DNA of 40,828 nucleotides, from the NCBI GenBank assembly GCA_022684035.1, contig JAJHSB010000077.1, positions 1 to 40,828 of the forward strand. Reading direction: 5' to 3'. The notes beneath the pieces are model-generated. The model saw nothing but the letters and a program-made list of their open reading frames with translations. It was not told where the DNA came from and did not search any database. The stretch comes from Candidatus Acetothermia bacterium (GTDB lineage Bacteria > Bipolaricaulota > Bipolaricaulia > UBA7950). This document shows, one piece after another, positions 1-8,083 of the stretch (its first letter is position 1; each line of letters opens with the position of its first letter). The translations under genes and the position numbers were made by a program.

Positions 1-69
1 ATTGGGATTTGGTTATTGTTTAGAAATTGAGATTTGGTCATTGGGATTTCCGGCTTGTCCGGGTTAGGA
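1..69 (+). repeat. Dispersed repeat B, copy 1
   Basis: This tract shares its core (GAAATTGAGATTTGGTCATT, then GGATTTCCGGCT-GTCC and GTTAGGA) with 22026-22080 on the same strand and with about 24650-24730 on the opposite strand. The three copies differ at only a few bases. It is non-coding and abuts the transposase remnant that follows. Three copies in 41 kb mark it as a family of interspersed intergenic repeats. Confidence 0.85.
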
Positions 70-133
70 GAGACTGCATGAGTCTCTTGGATACCTGACG
101 CCGCATGAAGTTTATTTCGGGGAAAAATATTAA
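68..133 (+). pseudogene. 3' remnant of an integrase-type transposase gene
   Basis: The reading frame 68-133 encodes about 21 residues ending in a stop. It contains LHESLGYLTPHEVYF, which matches the conserved C-terminal end of rve-type transposases (IS3, IS481 and relatives: RPHxxLGyxTPxEvy). An in-frame stop at 65-67 and repeat sequence lie directly upstream, so only the tail survives. The family assignment rests on this short motif alone. Confidence 0.6.
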
Positions 134-193
134 CCATGATGATGGAGATACCTGCAGGCTAATCCACCAAATACAACCCATTTTTTGTCTTGA

Positions 194-808
194 CAATGGG
201 GAGGGGTTCAGGGGTATACTGAGAAAGTTGACCTTGAAGACCCGAGAGTTCTTTATAAGTTGAGCTCTCCTGAAGTTCAAGAACAATTGATAAATCTCTT
301 TGTAAATGCATTCAGAGATATGACTTTCACTGAAAGAGAACCGAAAAAGAAAGACACGATAAAACTCTCGGATACAAGACCTTTTGTATGGTCAAAACTG
401 GTTTATCCAGCCAATAGATGCATCTTTAACTACGTCCCTTGTGATAATGATTTTGAGGCTGATTTTGCCGCATTCTTGGATCGGGCTGAGGATGTTATGG
501 CTTTCAGTAAAATCGTTTCCAAAATAGGGTTCTTTGTCGAGTATAAAGATTCAAAGGATAACCATAGATGGTATTATCCCGATTTTGTTGTCGCGATTGG
601 GGAGGGAGAACGATTAATCATTGAAACCAAAGGCCTTGAAGATGTTGAGGTGAAATACAAAGACAACAGGATAAAGAAATGGTGCAAGGATGCTACGGGT
701 TTATCGGACAGCAAGTGGAGCTTCATAAGAGTTGACCAAGAACAATTTGAAAAATACAGATTTAAAAGCGTTAAGGAATTGATCTTGAGTATTGAAGGAA
801 TAAAATAA
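194..808 (+). pseudogene. C-terminal nuclease remnant of a type III restriction enzyme (Res)
   Basis: The open frame runs from 194, just after a stop at 191-193, to the stop at 808. A TTG at 260 is the first possible bacterial start, but homology-like sequence (VDLEDPRVLYKL) extends in frame upstream of it, so this is the tail of a larger gene. The end of the fragment has the PD-(D/E)xK layout YYPDFVV, then IIETKG, as in the endonuclease domain that closes type III Res subunits and related helicase-nucleases. Res proteins are normally 900-1000 aa; here about 200 remain. The helicase part and the Mod methyltransferase are absent from the window. Expression of a solitary nuclease domain cannot be excluded, but decay is more likely. 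Confidence 0.7.
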
Positions 809-1478
809 TACCGTCACTTCATATAACAGAGCATATACGCTTACGCTTCAGGCTTATGCCCTTGCCCTTCGGGGCATTCGTACATGCTTGAACCCTTGAA
901 TCCTTTTTAGTAACTAAATTGGAGAAGAACCAAATTAAATAAGGGGAAAGGCCTATATTGCAGGAGCTGACTTTTACCCACACGTAAGACCAAGGCCTTC
1001 TTTTCCGTTATTGCGAGAAACTGTAGTCCCGAATGCAATGAGGGGACAGCGTCGACACAATCCCGTCATGTCCATAGTTTGGATGTCTATCCACATATTT
1101 ACGATTCTGGACGCGACCGTAGGGGTATAATACTCCCAAAATTAGACAGGTATCCGTGGACTAACGGAATGGCTACAAGATTCAATCGCACCGTCAGAGA
1201 AGACGTCTGGACAAAATGTCGTTTTTGTAGTATATTGGCGGTGAGCGGCAAGGTTGATTGAGTGTATTAATCGTTACAATTCTGGACAGTGATTGAACTC
1301 TTTGGTCGACACAGTATCGGCTCAATACTTGAAAGAGCAAAAATTATTATGGAACGTATAGTTATCTAACAGTTTCAGTAGTTACATTAAGGGGAAGAAA
1401 GTCCGGAGCAGTTTACGGTTTGAAGGCGGTGTGTGGTTTATTGTTTAAGGTCAGGAGAGAGGAGAAAAGGGACAGGAG
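809..1478. other. Gene-poor intergenic stretch
   Basis: Apart from the integrase fragment at 1079-1261, no gene is recognisable here. It holds a short repeat at 916-931 (AAATTGGAGAAGAACC) found again at 3330-3345, and a 'cttgaacccttgaatcct' tract similar to one near 8000. The last 100 bases lead into miaB. Confidence 0.6.
1079..1261 (+). pseudogene. Integrase-core (transposase) fragment
   Basis: The 60-residue frame contains PWTNGMATRFNRTVREDVW, which resembles the last catalytic block of rve/IS481-type integrases (P.TNG..ERfNrT.ked), where the Glu of the DDE triad sits in the ERFN segment. Here that Glu is replaced (ATRFN), and there is no room for the rest of a transposase. It is a dead fragment. 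It may belong to the same element class as the fragment at 23607-23784, but the two pieces do not overlap in sequence, so this cannot be tested here. Confidence 0.6.
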
Positions 1479-1502
1479 AACTTGCAAGATAGGGAAATTA
1501 AA

Positions 1503-2810
1503 ATGCGAAAACAACTTTATATCAAAACTTGGGGATGTCAGATGAACTCTCATAAAACAGAGGGAATCGCCGGGTTGTTGGCGCAATTTGGATATGAATT
1601 ATGTGATGAGATCGATAATGCCGACGTGGTGATTTTCAACACTTGTACAGTGCGCGAGAAGGCTGAGCAGAAAGTGTATGGAAAACTCGGAGAGGTTTTG
1701 CAACTTAAACAAGCACGGCGCTTTCTCCTCGGTGTCGGCGGCTGTATGGTGCAGATACAGAAAGAGAGGCTGCTCCGTCGCTATCCAGAGATAGACTTTC
1801 TCTTCGGGACAACTGATATCAATAAACTGCCGCTGCTAATATCCCGCTGTAATGGACAGGTAACGAATAAAAAGGAACGTGTTAGTATCTCCGAGCCGTG
1901 CCAGATCGAAGATCTTCCCTATCAACGACATAGTAATTTCCAGGCGATGGTGACGATTACAGAAGGTTGTTCGCATGGCTGTTCTTTCTGTATTGTGCCC
2001 TATGCAAAAGGATTAATGCGCAGTCGCCCCCCAGCAGAGATAATTGAAGAGATCATGGAACTAATGACGCAAGGGTATAAAGAGGTACTATTACTGGGAC
2101 AGAATGTCGATGCGTATGGTCGCGACAATCCCGCGTACTGCGACTTTGCCGGCCTCCTTGCACAAGTAAGTAAGGTGCCGATTCCACGCATCAGATTTAT
2201 CAGTTCTCATCCCCGTGATATGACAATCAGTGTGCTTAAAGTGATGGCTGAGGCGACGAATATTTGCGAACATCTTCATCTTCCCTGTCAATCGGGTAGC
2301 GATCGAATCTTAACATCTATGAATCGTATGTATACCCGTGCCCAGTTCCTCGCTCTTATTGCAAATGCACGCAAAATGATACCCGGATTGAATATCACCA
2401 CTGATCTGATCGTCGGCTATCCGACTGAGAACGAAGATGATTTTGCTCTCACTCTCTCTTTACTGGACGAAGGGCGCTTTGGTTCAGTCTTTGTTGCTAA
2501 ATATTCTCCTCGCCCCGGAACAGTAAGTGCAAAGCTTCCTGACGATGTGCCGGTAGAAGTAAAAGAGGAGAGGTTACAAAGAGTGCTGTGCCGACAACGG
2601 CAGATTGCGGGAGAGGAGAAAAAGAAGTTATTGGCACAGGAGGTGACAGTCCTTGTTGAAGGAATCAACAGGCAAGAGGGTACTCTATTCGGTCGTATGC
2701 GTGATTATCGAACTCTTTTCTTTCCTGGTGATGAATCCCTTATCGGAAAGATCGTCACAGTAGTAATCGAAGAGAGTTCGACTGAGGCGTTGAGAGGGAA
2801 AATGAGGTGA
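1503..2810 (+). CDS. miaB: tRNA-2-methylthio-N6-dimethylallyladenosine synthase MiaB
   Basis: Radical-SAM methylthiotransferase that adds the 2-methylthio group to i6A37 of tRNAs reading UNN codons. The N-terminal MTTase domain has KTWGCQMN (Cys12), NTCTVREKA (Cys48) and GGCMVQ (Cys81), the three ligands of the auxiliary cluster. The radical-SAM triad is CSHGCSFC (Cys156, 160, 163). A C-terminal TRAM-like region of about 60 residues completes the 435-aa protein, the usual family length. KTWGCQMN and the downstream spacing fit MiaB rather than RimO. I chose the ATG at 1503 because the family normally starts a few residues before this motif; an in-frame TTG at 1482 with AGGAG just upstream would add seven residues. 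The gene stands alone. Confidence 0.95.
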   Translation: MRKQLYIKTWGCQMNSHKTEGIAGLLAQFGYELCDEIDNADVVIFNTCTVREKAEQKVYGKLGEVLQLKQARRFLLGVGGCMVQIQKERLLRRYPEIDFLFGTTDINKLPLLISRCNGQVTNKKERVSISEPCQIEDLPYQRHSNFQAMVTITEGCSHGCSFCIVPYAKGLMRSRPPAEIIEEIMELMTQGYKEVLLLGQNVDAYGRDNPAYCDFAGLLAQVSKVPIPRIRFISSHPRDMTISVLKVMAEATNICEHLHLPCQSGSDRILTSMNRMYTRAQFLALIANARKMIPGLNITTDLIVGYPTENEDDFALTLSLLDEGRFGSVFVAKYSPRPGTVSAKLPDDVPVEVKEERLQRVLCRQRQIAGEEKKKLLAQEVTVLVEGINRQEGTLFGRMRDYRTLFFPGDESLIGKIVTVVIEESSTEALRGKMR

Positions 2811-2851
2811 TGGGTTAAAGAAGGAGAGAAGGGACGAGGGAATATGAATAA

Positions 2852-2870
2852 ACCACAGAGGACACAGAGA
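2852..2870. repeat. Outer arm of the repeat pair around the GIY-YIG gene
   Basis: The motif ACCACAGAGGACACAGAG is partly inverted at 3358-3390, where CTCTGTGTTCTCTGCGTGG and CTCTGCGGT occur. The pair lies outside the palindromes that flank the GIY-YIG gene, so the gene sits inside two nested sets of inverted sequence. Confidence 0.6.
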
Positions 2871-2894
2871 GCGTTGCGAGAGATAAAAAAATAA

Positions 2895-2915
2895 GGATCA
2901 TCTCCCAAAAAGTTG
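2895..2915 (+). repeat. Short dispersed repeat, copy 1
   Basis: GGATCATCTCCCAAAA followed by AGTTG recurs at 7886-7906 with one A fewer, upstream of proS. Both copies are intergenic. Confidence 0.7.
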
Positions 2916-2926
2916 CAGAAATAAGT

Positions 2927-2954
2927 TGTCATTCCCGCGAAGGCGGGAATCCAG
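2927..2954. repeat. REP-like palindrome, left of GIY-YIG gene
   Basis: Perfect 8-bp arms ATTCCCGC and GCGGGAAT close on a GAAG loop, flanked by TGTC and CCAG. The element at 3279-3306 is its inverted near-copy, with a compensating base-pair change in the stem. It ends only 6 bases before the GIY-YIG start codon. Confidence 0.9.
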
Positions 2955-2960
2955 AAAAGC

Positions 2961-3524
2961 ATGAAGACTTATTACGTCTATATGCTTAGCAGTATACGCA
3001 ATGGAACTTTATATATAGGCGTTACTTCGGATATTGTTAAAAGGGTTTACAAGCATAAACATGGCATGGTAGAAGGCTTTACTAAGAAATACAGTATTCA
3101 TAATTTCGTCTGGTATGAAATACATGAGTCCGCAGAATCTGCAATTAATCGTGAAAAGCAGATAAAGAAATGGAAGAGAGCATGGAAATTAAACTTGTCC
3201 TCGAAGAATTTTATCGGGGAACTGATTGAGAAAGAAAATCCTAATTGGATTGATTTGTATGAAAAATATGTAGATAATCTGGATTCCTGCTTTCGCAGGA
3301 ATGACATTCAGGAGTATTTTGTTGCAACGAAATTGGAGAAGAACCGAAAAAATAAGAGCTCTGTGTTCTCTGCGTGGTGCTCTGCGGTAAAAAAGTTTAA
3401 AGCCAAAGTTCGTCATTGCGAAGCAATCTCGTTCCTTAGAGCGGAGAGGCAGATGCTCTTGACTGCTGACTGCCGACTGGTCGTGACTCTCAACCCGCGG
3501 CGCCACTTACGCTCCTTATACTGA
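2961..3524 (+). CDS. GIY-YIG nuclease-domain protein (UPF0213-like) with run-on C-terminus
   Basis: Residues 1-90 form a single GIY-YIG domain of the small UPF0213/YhbQ type. YYVYMLSS is the GIY block and LYIGVTSDIVKRVYKH the YIG block with its conserved Arg. INREKQIKKWKR carries the conserved Glu and the typical helical end. Such proteins are usually 80-105 aa. Here the frame stays open for 187 codons, but residues from about 105 onward are translation of a REP-like palindrome (3279-3306) and further intergenic repeat, so the extra 80 residues are probably run-on and not functional. The start ATG lies 6 bases after the left palindrome. The domain is known from homing endonucleases and repair nucleases; the role of this subfamily is not established. 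Confidence 0.8.
   Translation: MKTYYVYMLSSIRNGTLYIGVTSDIVKRVYKHKHGMVEGFTKKYSIHNFVWYEIHESAESAINREKQIKKWKRAWKLNLSSKNFIGELIEKENPNWIDLYEKYVDNLDSCFRRNDIQEYFVATKLEKNRKNKSSVFSAWCSAVKKFKAKVRHCEAISFLRAERQMLLTADCRLVVTLNPRRHLRSLY
3279..3306. repeat. REP-like palindrome, right of GIY-YIG domain
   Basis: On the minus strand this reads as the left palindrome (2927-2954) with three substitutions. Arms are ATTCCTGC and GCAGGAAT around a GAAA loop. A C-G pair in the left stem is T-A here, so pairing is kept. It lies inside the open frame of the GIY-YIG gene, near codon 107. Confidence 0.9.
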
Positions 3525-3568
3525 CATGGTAATTTGACAATATCAAAGCTAAAGATGGAGGAGTAATT

Positions 3569-4537
3569 ATGATCATCACTGTTACCCCTAACCCAGCGGT
3601 CAATAAGATTTACTGGGTCGATAAACTTAAAGTCGGTAGCAAAACACAAGATGAGTTTCTCACGCGCGCTACTCGCAGTGCTACTTCTGCCAGCGGCAAG
3701 GGAGTGAATATATCGATCTTCCTGGCGGGAATGGGGGTAGAAAATGTTGCAATGGGATTTATCAGCGGTCATGCCGGCCATCTCTTAATAAATGATCTGC
3801 GCGATAAGGGGGTGACGACAAATTTCTGTTGGACTTCGGGAGAGACGTGTACGAACGTCACTATCATTGAGCGAGGCAAGGAGCATATTCCTATCCAGAT
3901 CGATGAGAGTGGTAGTGGCGTCACAACGACTGAGATAGAACGGTTTATTCGGCGGTATAAACGCGCCCTCAGCCGCGCTTCGTGGGTCATCCTCGGCGGC
4001 GATCTTCCACCAGGAGTCGATGATAAGTTCTATTACAGATTGACTGAACTAGCAAAAGAAAAAGGGATTAAGGTTGTGGTGAACGCAACGGGACAACCAC
4101 TTACCCAAGCACTTTCTGCTGCTCCCTATCTCGTCAAACCTGATTTAAGAGAGAGTCGAATATGGGATGAGATGATCCTGGACACAGAGGAACATATCAT
4201 CTCTGCTGGCAAAAGGGTGATTGCAATGGGAGTCGATACGATGCTTATCTCACATAAGGTGGCAGGCGATATCTTAGTCACGGCAGCAGGGGTATGGGAG
4301 GTTAAAGCGCGTGTGGAGATGTCGCAGTTGCATCATCTGATCGGGGCAGATGATGTCTTTCTCGGTGGAATGGTCTACAAACTGCAGGCAGGCGAGAATG
4401 TAGAAGAGGCACTCAAATTCAGCATGGCAGCAGGAACACTCTATGCTAAACATGGCGCCTCGGTATGTCGTGAGCAAGAGAAGATAGAACAAGAGATGTC
4501 GATCATCACACTCGAGCAATTGGAGGGATCACAATGA
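3569..4537 (+). CDS. PfkB-family hexose-phosphate kinase (1-phosphofructokinase/LacC-like)
   Basis: A 322-aa kinase of the FruK/LacC branch of the PfkB family, which phosphorylates sugar phosphates such as fructose 1-phosphate or tagatose 6-phosphate. It opens with TVTPNPAVNK, the family's TxNPAxD block, but Asn replaces the Asp that usually contacts the sugar. The GKGVN glycine motif is present at about residue 49. The C-terminal ATP/catalytic block is GADDVFLGG instead of GAGDxFxxG: the catalytic Asp is kept but the middle Gly of the anion hole is Asp. GGAGG sits 8 bases before the ATG. The stop overlaps the next start (ATGA), so the two genes are translationally coupled. No PTS or aldolase gene is nearby, so the substrate is open. 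Confidence 0.8.
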   Translation: MIITVTPNPAVNKIYWVDKLKVGSKTQDEFLTRATRSATSASGKGVNISIFLAGMGVENVAMGFISGHAGHLLINDLRDKGVTTNFCWTSGETCTNVTIIERGKEHIPIQIDESGSGVTTTEIERFIRRYKRALSRASWVILGGDLPPGVDDKFYYRLTELAKEKGIKVVVNATGQPLTQALSAAPYLVKPDLRESRIWDEMILDTEEHIISAGKRVIAMGVDTMLISHKVAGDILVTAAGVWEVKARVEMSQLHHLIGADDVFLGGMVYKLQAGENVEEALKFSMAAGTLYAKHGASVCREQEKIEQEMSIITLEQLEGSQ

Positions 4538-4968
4538 AAGTGCGGGATATCATGACGAAAGACTTAACATCGATAGAGAAAGAGATGTCGGTCAAAGAAC
4601 TGGTCTTTATCCTGAATAACTCAGGAAAAACGAGTGTGCCAGTCGTCGATGCCGAAGAGAAATTGATCGGATTTATCTCTGAAGCCGATATCATTAAAGC
4701 AGCGCTACCAGGATATTTTGAGCTTCTCAATGGAGTAGGGTTCATTCCTGATATGAACCAATTATCAAAAAAACTGGCTCAGATCGAAGATGATGCAATC
4801 GAAAAATACATGCAACGAGAGGTCGTCTGGGTATATGACGATGATGATGATCTGCAAGTAGCAGATTTGATGATTCGGAAAAATATTCGCACTATCCCAG
4901 TCATCGATCACGAGAGCCATTTAGTCGGAGTAGTCACACGGATCAATCTTGTACGACAGTTACTCTAA
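4534..4968 (+). CDS. CBS-domain pair protein
   Basis: The 144-aa protein consists almost entirely of two CBS motifs (about residues 1-55 and 85-144). The first starts VRDIMTKDLTSIEKEMSV, and the second ends in TIPVIDHESHLVGVVTRINLV. Such Bateman modules bind adenine nucleotides (AMP, ATP, SAM) and usually regulate a partner. A linker (residues 60-85) separates them, and there is no other domain. The 4-base overlap with the upstream sugar kinase suggests it may sense adenylate charge for that pathway; this is inference from context. Confidence 0.85.
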   Translation: MKVRDIMTKDLTSIEKEMSVKELVFILNNSGKTSVPVVDAEEKLIGFISEADIIKAALPGYFELLNGVGFIPDMNQLSKKLAQIEDDAIEKYMQREVVWVYDDDDDLQVADLMIRKNIRTIPVIDHESHLVGVVTRINLVRQLL

Positions 4969-5061
4969 ACCGATCTCGCTTGGCACGTAAGCGTTCAGTA
5001 AACCTGTCATTGCGGGGAGTAAAGTTACCGGCGCAAGCGCTTGGGAAATGAATCGAGTATT

Positions 5062-5081
5062 CGGAGTCGTCCCTGACTCCG
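5062..5081. repeat. Short hairpin in intergenic repeat
   Basis: Arms CGGAGTC and GACTCCG enclose a 6-base loop in the 200-base gap between the CBS gene and the helicase gene. There is no T-run, so it is not a convincing terminator. The surrounding text (TTGTCGGGTT...AGCCCGA) also has partial symmetry, as in other repeats of this window. Confidence 0.5.
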
Positions 5082-5167
5082 CAAAGGTGTATGGTAGACT
5101 TCCTCACTTGTCGGGTTCAGTGGCGAGCCCGACTACAACAAGGAGCAGGGTTGACTGAATATATACC

Positions 5168-7822
5168 TTGGAACGGCAATTGATGTTGCATCACCTTGCT
5201 ATTGACCCCAGTTTACGGGCTGAATTAGATCTATCGCGGTTTGCTGTTTTACATATCGATAGCAGCGGTGATATTAAAGTTGCGTTATTTTCGACCAGTA
5301 ATCCAATTGAAAGTAGACTCGACGACGTGCGCACTGCAATCCAGATTATCCGTGATCATAACGTTGCAGTCGTCCTTATCCATGGCAAAGAGATGGAGCA
5401 TATCTTGTCGCCCGACTGGATGGTCATCGACACTGCGCTGTTAGCGCAGATTCTATCGCCTACTCTGCCTGCATACACCATCTCTTATTTACGGCAGCAT
5501 TATTCTCTTTCCAGCGACATAGACGATGACGCGGTTGCAATCGGTTATATATTCTGCCGACTAATTAAACGGGCACTCTCTCTTCCATCCGTTCTCCTTA
5601 GTGATTTGGCAGATTTCTCAGAATTGCATCTTGCAGTTCTCTTTCGACGTTTGGCAGAGGTGTCCCGGTTAACGAACCAGGCGGTATGCAAAGAGAAAAC
5701 AACCGTAAAATCCAGCCGCAGTTTAAAACCAACTCCTCTTATCAACCCGGATGAGATATTTACATCGAATGGGCCGCTGGCAATGATGATGGACAATTTT
5801 GAACTACGTTTAGAGCAACAACAGATGGCAAAAGCAATTACCGATCTCTTTCGTGACGGAGGGACACTCGTTGTCGAAGCCGGTCCTGGTACGGGTAAGA
5901 CATTCGCTTACTTGATTCCAGCGCTCCAGTTTTTGCGGAATACTTCTGATTCTGACGGAGTAAAAATTGTTGTCTCAACACGCACAAAGAACTTACAAGA
6001 CCAGATATTCTTTGTCGATCTCCCCTTTCTCCTTGCACAGTTTGCGCCGGATATCAACGTTGCTTTGCTTAAAGGACAAGCGAGCTATCTCTGCTTAAAA
6101 CGCTGGGAAGAATTACGTGCGGAGATCACTAGCACATTTGATATTGATGAAGAACGGCAACTCCTATCGTTACTCCTTGTATGGCGGGAAGAGACACAAG
6201 ATGGTGATATCGAAGCATGTGGCGCTTTTCTCGCTGCTCCGCAATCACAACGGCTGTGGTCGCAAATAAATAGTGACCTTCGCCTCTGCCCAGGCAAACG
6301 ATGTCCATTCAACGAAGACTGCTTTCTGGTCAAGGCTCGCCAACAAGCGAAGCGAGCAGATCTGCTCGTTACTAACCATGCCCTTCTTCTCGCCGATAGT
6401 CGGGCTGAACGAGCGATCATCGGCGGATATCAGTATTTGATCATCGATGAAGCTCATGCAATGGAAACGGTAACGCGACAGACATTCACCGAAACGCTCT
6501 CTGTCTGGACGATCTCCCGGTTAGTCGGTGACCTTAGCGGAAAGTATGATCTGCGCAAGTCTGATGCTAAACAGAGATCTTCCTCTGCCGGGTGGTTGAG
6601 TAGACTCTCTCTCTCCTCAGCAGGAGAGGAAGTACAGCGCCGGATCTTTGATAATGTGGCGGCACTCCAACGAATAAACAGAATCTTCTTTGCCGATCTT
6701 GCCGCCTATCTTCCATTGCCCGCTGAGAAGAGAGATGGGAGAGCGGTCACTGTGATGCGATACCAGAGTCCGCTGCCGATTCCCACTGCCAAGATCGAGG
6801 ATCTTACCAGCGTGATTGAGCTGCTCCAACTATCTCTCTTTGATCTCGGTGAGTATCTACCGCCAGATGCAAAACGCGAGCTAGAGATATACCAGACTGA
6901 ATTAGAACATATACGTATTCTGATCGACGCACTCTTCTCTGCGAATGATAAGGAGCGTGTTTATTGGTACAAGCAGCGCAATGATGGAATCGAGTTCTTC
7001 TCTGCTCCAATCAAGATTGCCGACATTTTAAAGGAGAAGATTTACCAATACATCGATGGATTGATTCTTACTTCCGCCACTCTCTCTCATAATGGCGATA
7101 TCGATTATTTAACCGCACAGATCGGGCTTATGGGTGGTCCAGGCGACGAGATACAAACGCTTATCCTTCCCAGTCCCTTTCCTTATCAACAGCGAATGCG
7201 TCTCTATCTGCCGACGTTCCTTCCTCTTCCGGATGACTTTCGGTATACTGAGATGATCTCCGCGCTGCTGGAAAGAGTGATCAACACCACAAAGAGGAAA
7301 GGACTGGCTCTCTTCACCTCCTACCAGTCGTTAAAAGTCGTTGCTGATCAGTTACGAAATAAAGCGCCGCATATATCTCTATTTGTGCAAGCAGACGGCA
7401 TCTCACGGACAAAACTCGTTGCCGCGTTCAAAGGAGCAAATAAGCCGGCGATCCTGCTTGGAACCGACAGTTTCTGGGAAGGCGTTGATTTGCCCGGCCA
7501 TGAGTTAGAAGTGCTCTTCATCACACGCCTTCCATTTCCCGTTCCTACGGAACCGATCATTGCCGCATTAAGCGAACAGATAGACGCAGCGAACCGTGAT
7601 CCGTTCGTGGATCTTTTTCTCCCTGCTGCTACGCTAAAATTGCGCCAGGGGATCGGTCGTCTCATTCGCTCCCGCTTGGACAAAGGAGTGGTGATCATCA
7701 CCGACCAGCGGGTGGTGACGAAGAGTTACGGCGCCCTCTTTCGCAAGTCACTACCCGTGGAGGGGCTGGAAGTTGACGATGAAGAGACTCTTCTCCTTGA
7801 TCTTGTGCAGTGGTTCGATTAA
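5168..7822 (+). CDS. dinG: DinG-family (XPD-like) helicase with degenerate exonuclease domain
   Basis: An 884-aa superfamily 2 helicase. Walker A is AGPGTGKTF (about residues 238-246). Four cysteines sit where the Fe-S cluster of XPD/DinG lies (YLCLKRW near 309, then CPGKRCPFNEDC near 373-385). The DEAH box is IIDEAHAM (about 424), and motif VI QGIGRLIRS lies near 827. Such enzymes unwind 5'-3' at DNA damage or R-loops. Residues 1-190 resemble the DnaQ-type exonuclease of Firmicute DinG, with a recognisable VIDTALLAQILSP block, but the DxE motif reads HIDSSG and the late His-Asp motif is missing, so nuclease activity is doubtful. The TTG start at 5168 has no clear ribosome site; ATG at 5183 is an alternative. 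Confidence 0.85.
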   Translation: MERQLMLHHLAIDPSLRAELDLSRFAVLHIDSSGDIKVALFSTSNPIESRLDDVRTAIQIIRDHNVAVVLIHGKEMEHILSPDWMVIDTALLAQILSPTLPAYTISYLRQHYSLSSDIDDDAVAIGYIFCRLIKRALSLPSVLLSDLADFSELHLAVLFRRLAEVSRLTNQAVCKEKTTVKSSRSLKPTPLINPDEIFTSNGPLAMMMDNFELRLEQQQMAKAITDLFRDGGTLVVEAGPGTGKTFAYLIPALQFLRNTSDSDGVKIVVSTRTKNLQDQIFFVDLPFLLAQFAPDINVALLKGQASYLCLKRWEELRAEITSTFDIDEERQLLSLLLVWREETQDGDIEACGAFLAAPQSQRLWSQINSDLRLCPGKRCPFNEDCFLVKARQQAKRADLLVTNHALLLADSRAERAIIGGYQYLIIDEAHAMETVTRQTFTETLSVWTISRLVGDLSGKYDLRKSDAKQRSSSAGWLSRLSLSSAGEEVQRRIFDNVAALQRINRIFFADLAAYLPLPAEKRDGRAVTVMRYQSPLPIPTAKIEDLTSVIELLQLSLFDLGEYLPPDAKRELEIYQTELEHIRILIDALFSANDKERVYWYKQRNDGIEFFSAPIKIADILKEKIYQYIDGLILTSATLSHNGDIDYLTAQIGLMGGPGDEIQTLILPSPFPYQQRMRLYLPTFLPLPDDFRYTEMISALLERVINTTKRKGLALFTSYQSLKVVADQLRNKAPHISLFVQADGISRTKLVAAFKGANKPAILLGTDSFWEGVDLPGHELEVLFITRLPFPVPTEPIIAALSEQIDAANRDPFVDLFLPAATLKLRQGIGRLIRSRLDKGVVIITDQRVVTKSYGALFRKSLPVEGLEVDDEETLLLDLVQWFD

Positions 7823-8083
7823 GCTAACTGCATCAGGTGTTACCATTACTTGGTAATCATTGGCAAGAAGCCAGTAAGAATATTTGGATCATCTCCCAAA
7901 AGTTGGTAAAATCATGAGGATTTGAGGGGTCAAGCCCTGTATCAAGTACGGGGCAAGGATTCGAAGGCAATGCTTATAAAATCCTTACTAAAAAATAAGC
8001 ACTTGAATCCTTGAATCCTTTCTATATATTACAATCGACGTTTCAGTCAAAGGAGAAAAGGCTCTACCAGCCTACTTAATTAT
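7823..8083. other. Intergenic region with short repeats upstream of proS
   Basis: No gene is visible. It contains the second copy of the GGATCATCTCCCAAAA repeat (7886-7906), a partly symmetric tract around GGGTCAAGCCCTG (7929) and a 'cttgaatccttgaatcct' direct duplication near 8001-8020. AAGGAG at about 8051 lies too far (about 30 bases) from the proS ATG to be its ribosome site. Confidence 0.5.

Noticed and set aside
1385-1410. GGGGAAGAAAGTCCGGAGCAG resembles the GGAAAGTCCGGGC box of RNase P RNA
   Set aside because: miaB begins about 90 bases later and no other RNase P elements are present; the match is probably chance.
2931-2950. Palindrome read as a terminator for miaB
   Set aside because: No T-run follows, it lies 120 bases beyond the gene, and the same element recurs elsewhere as a repeat.
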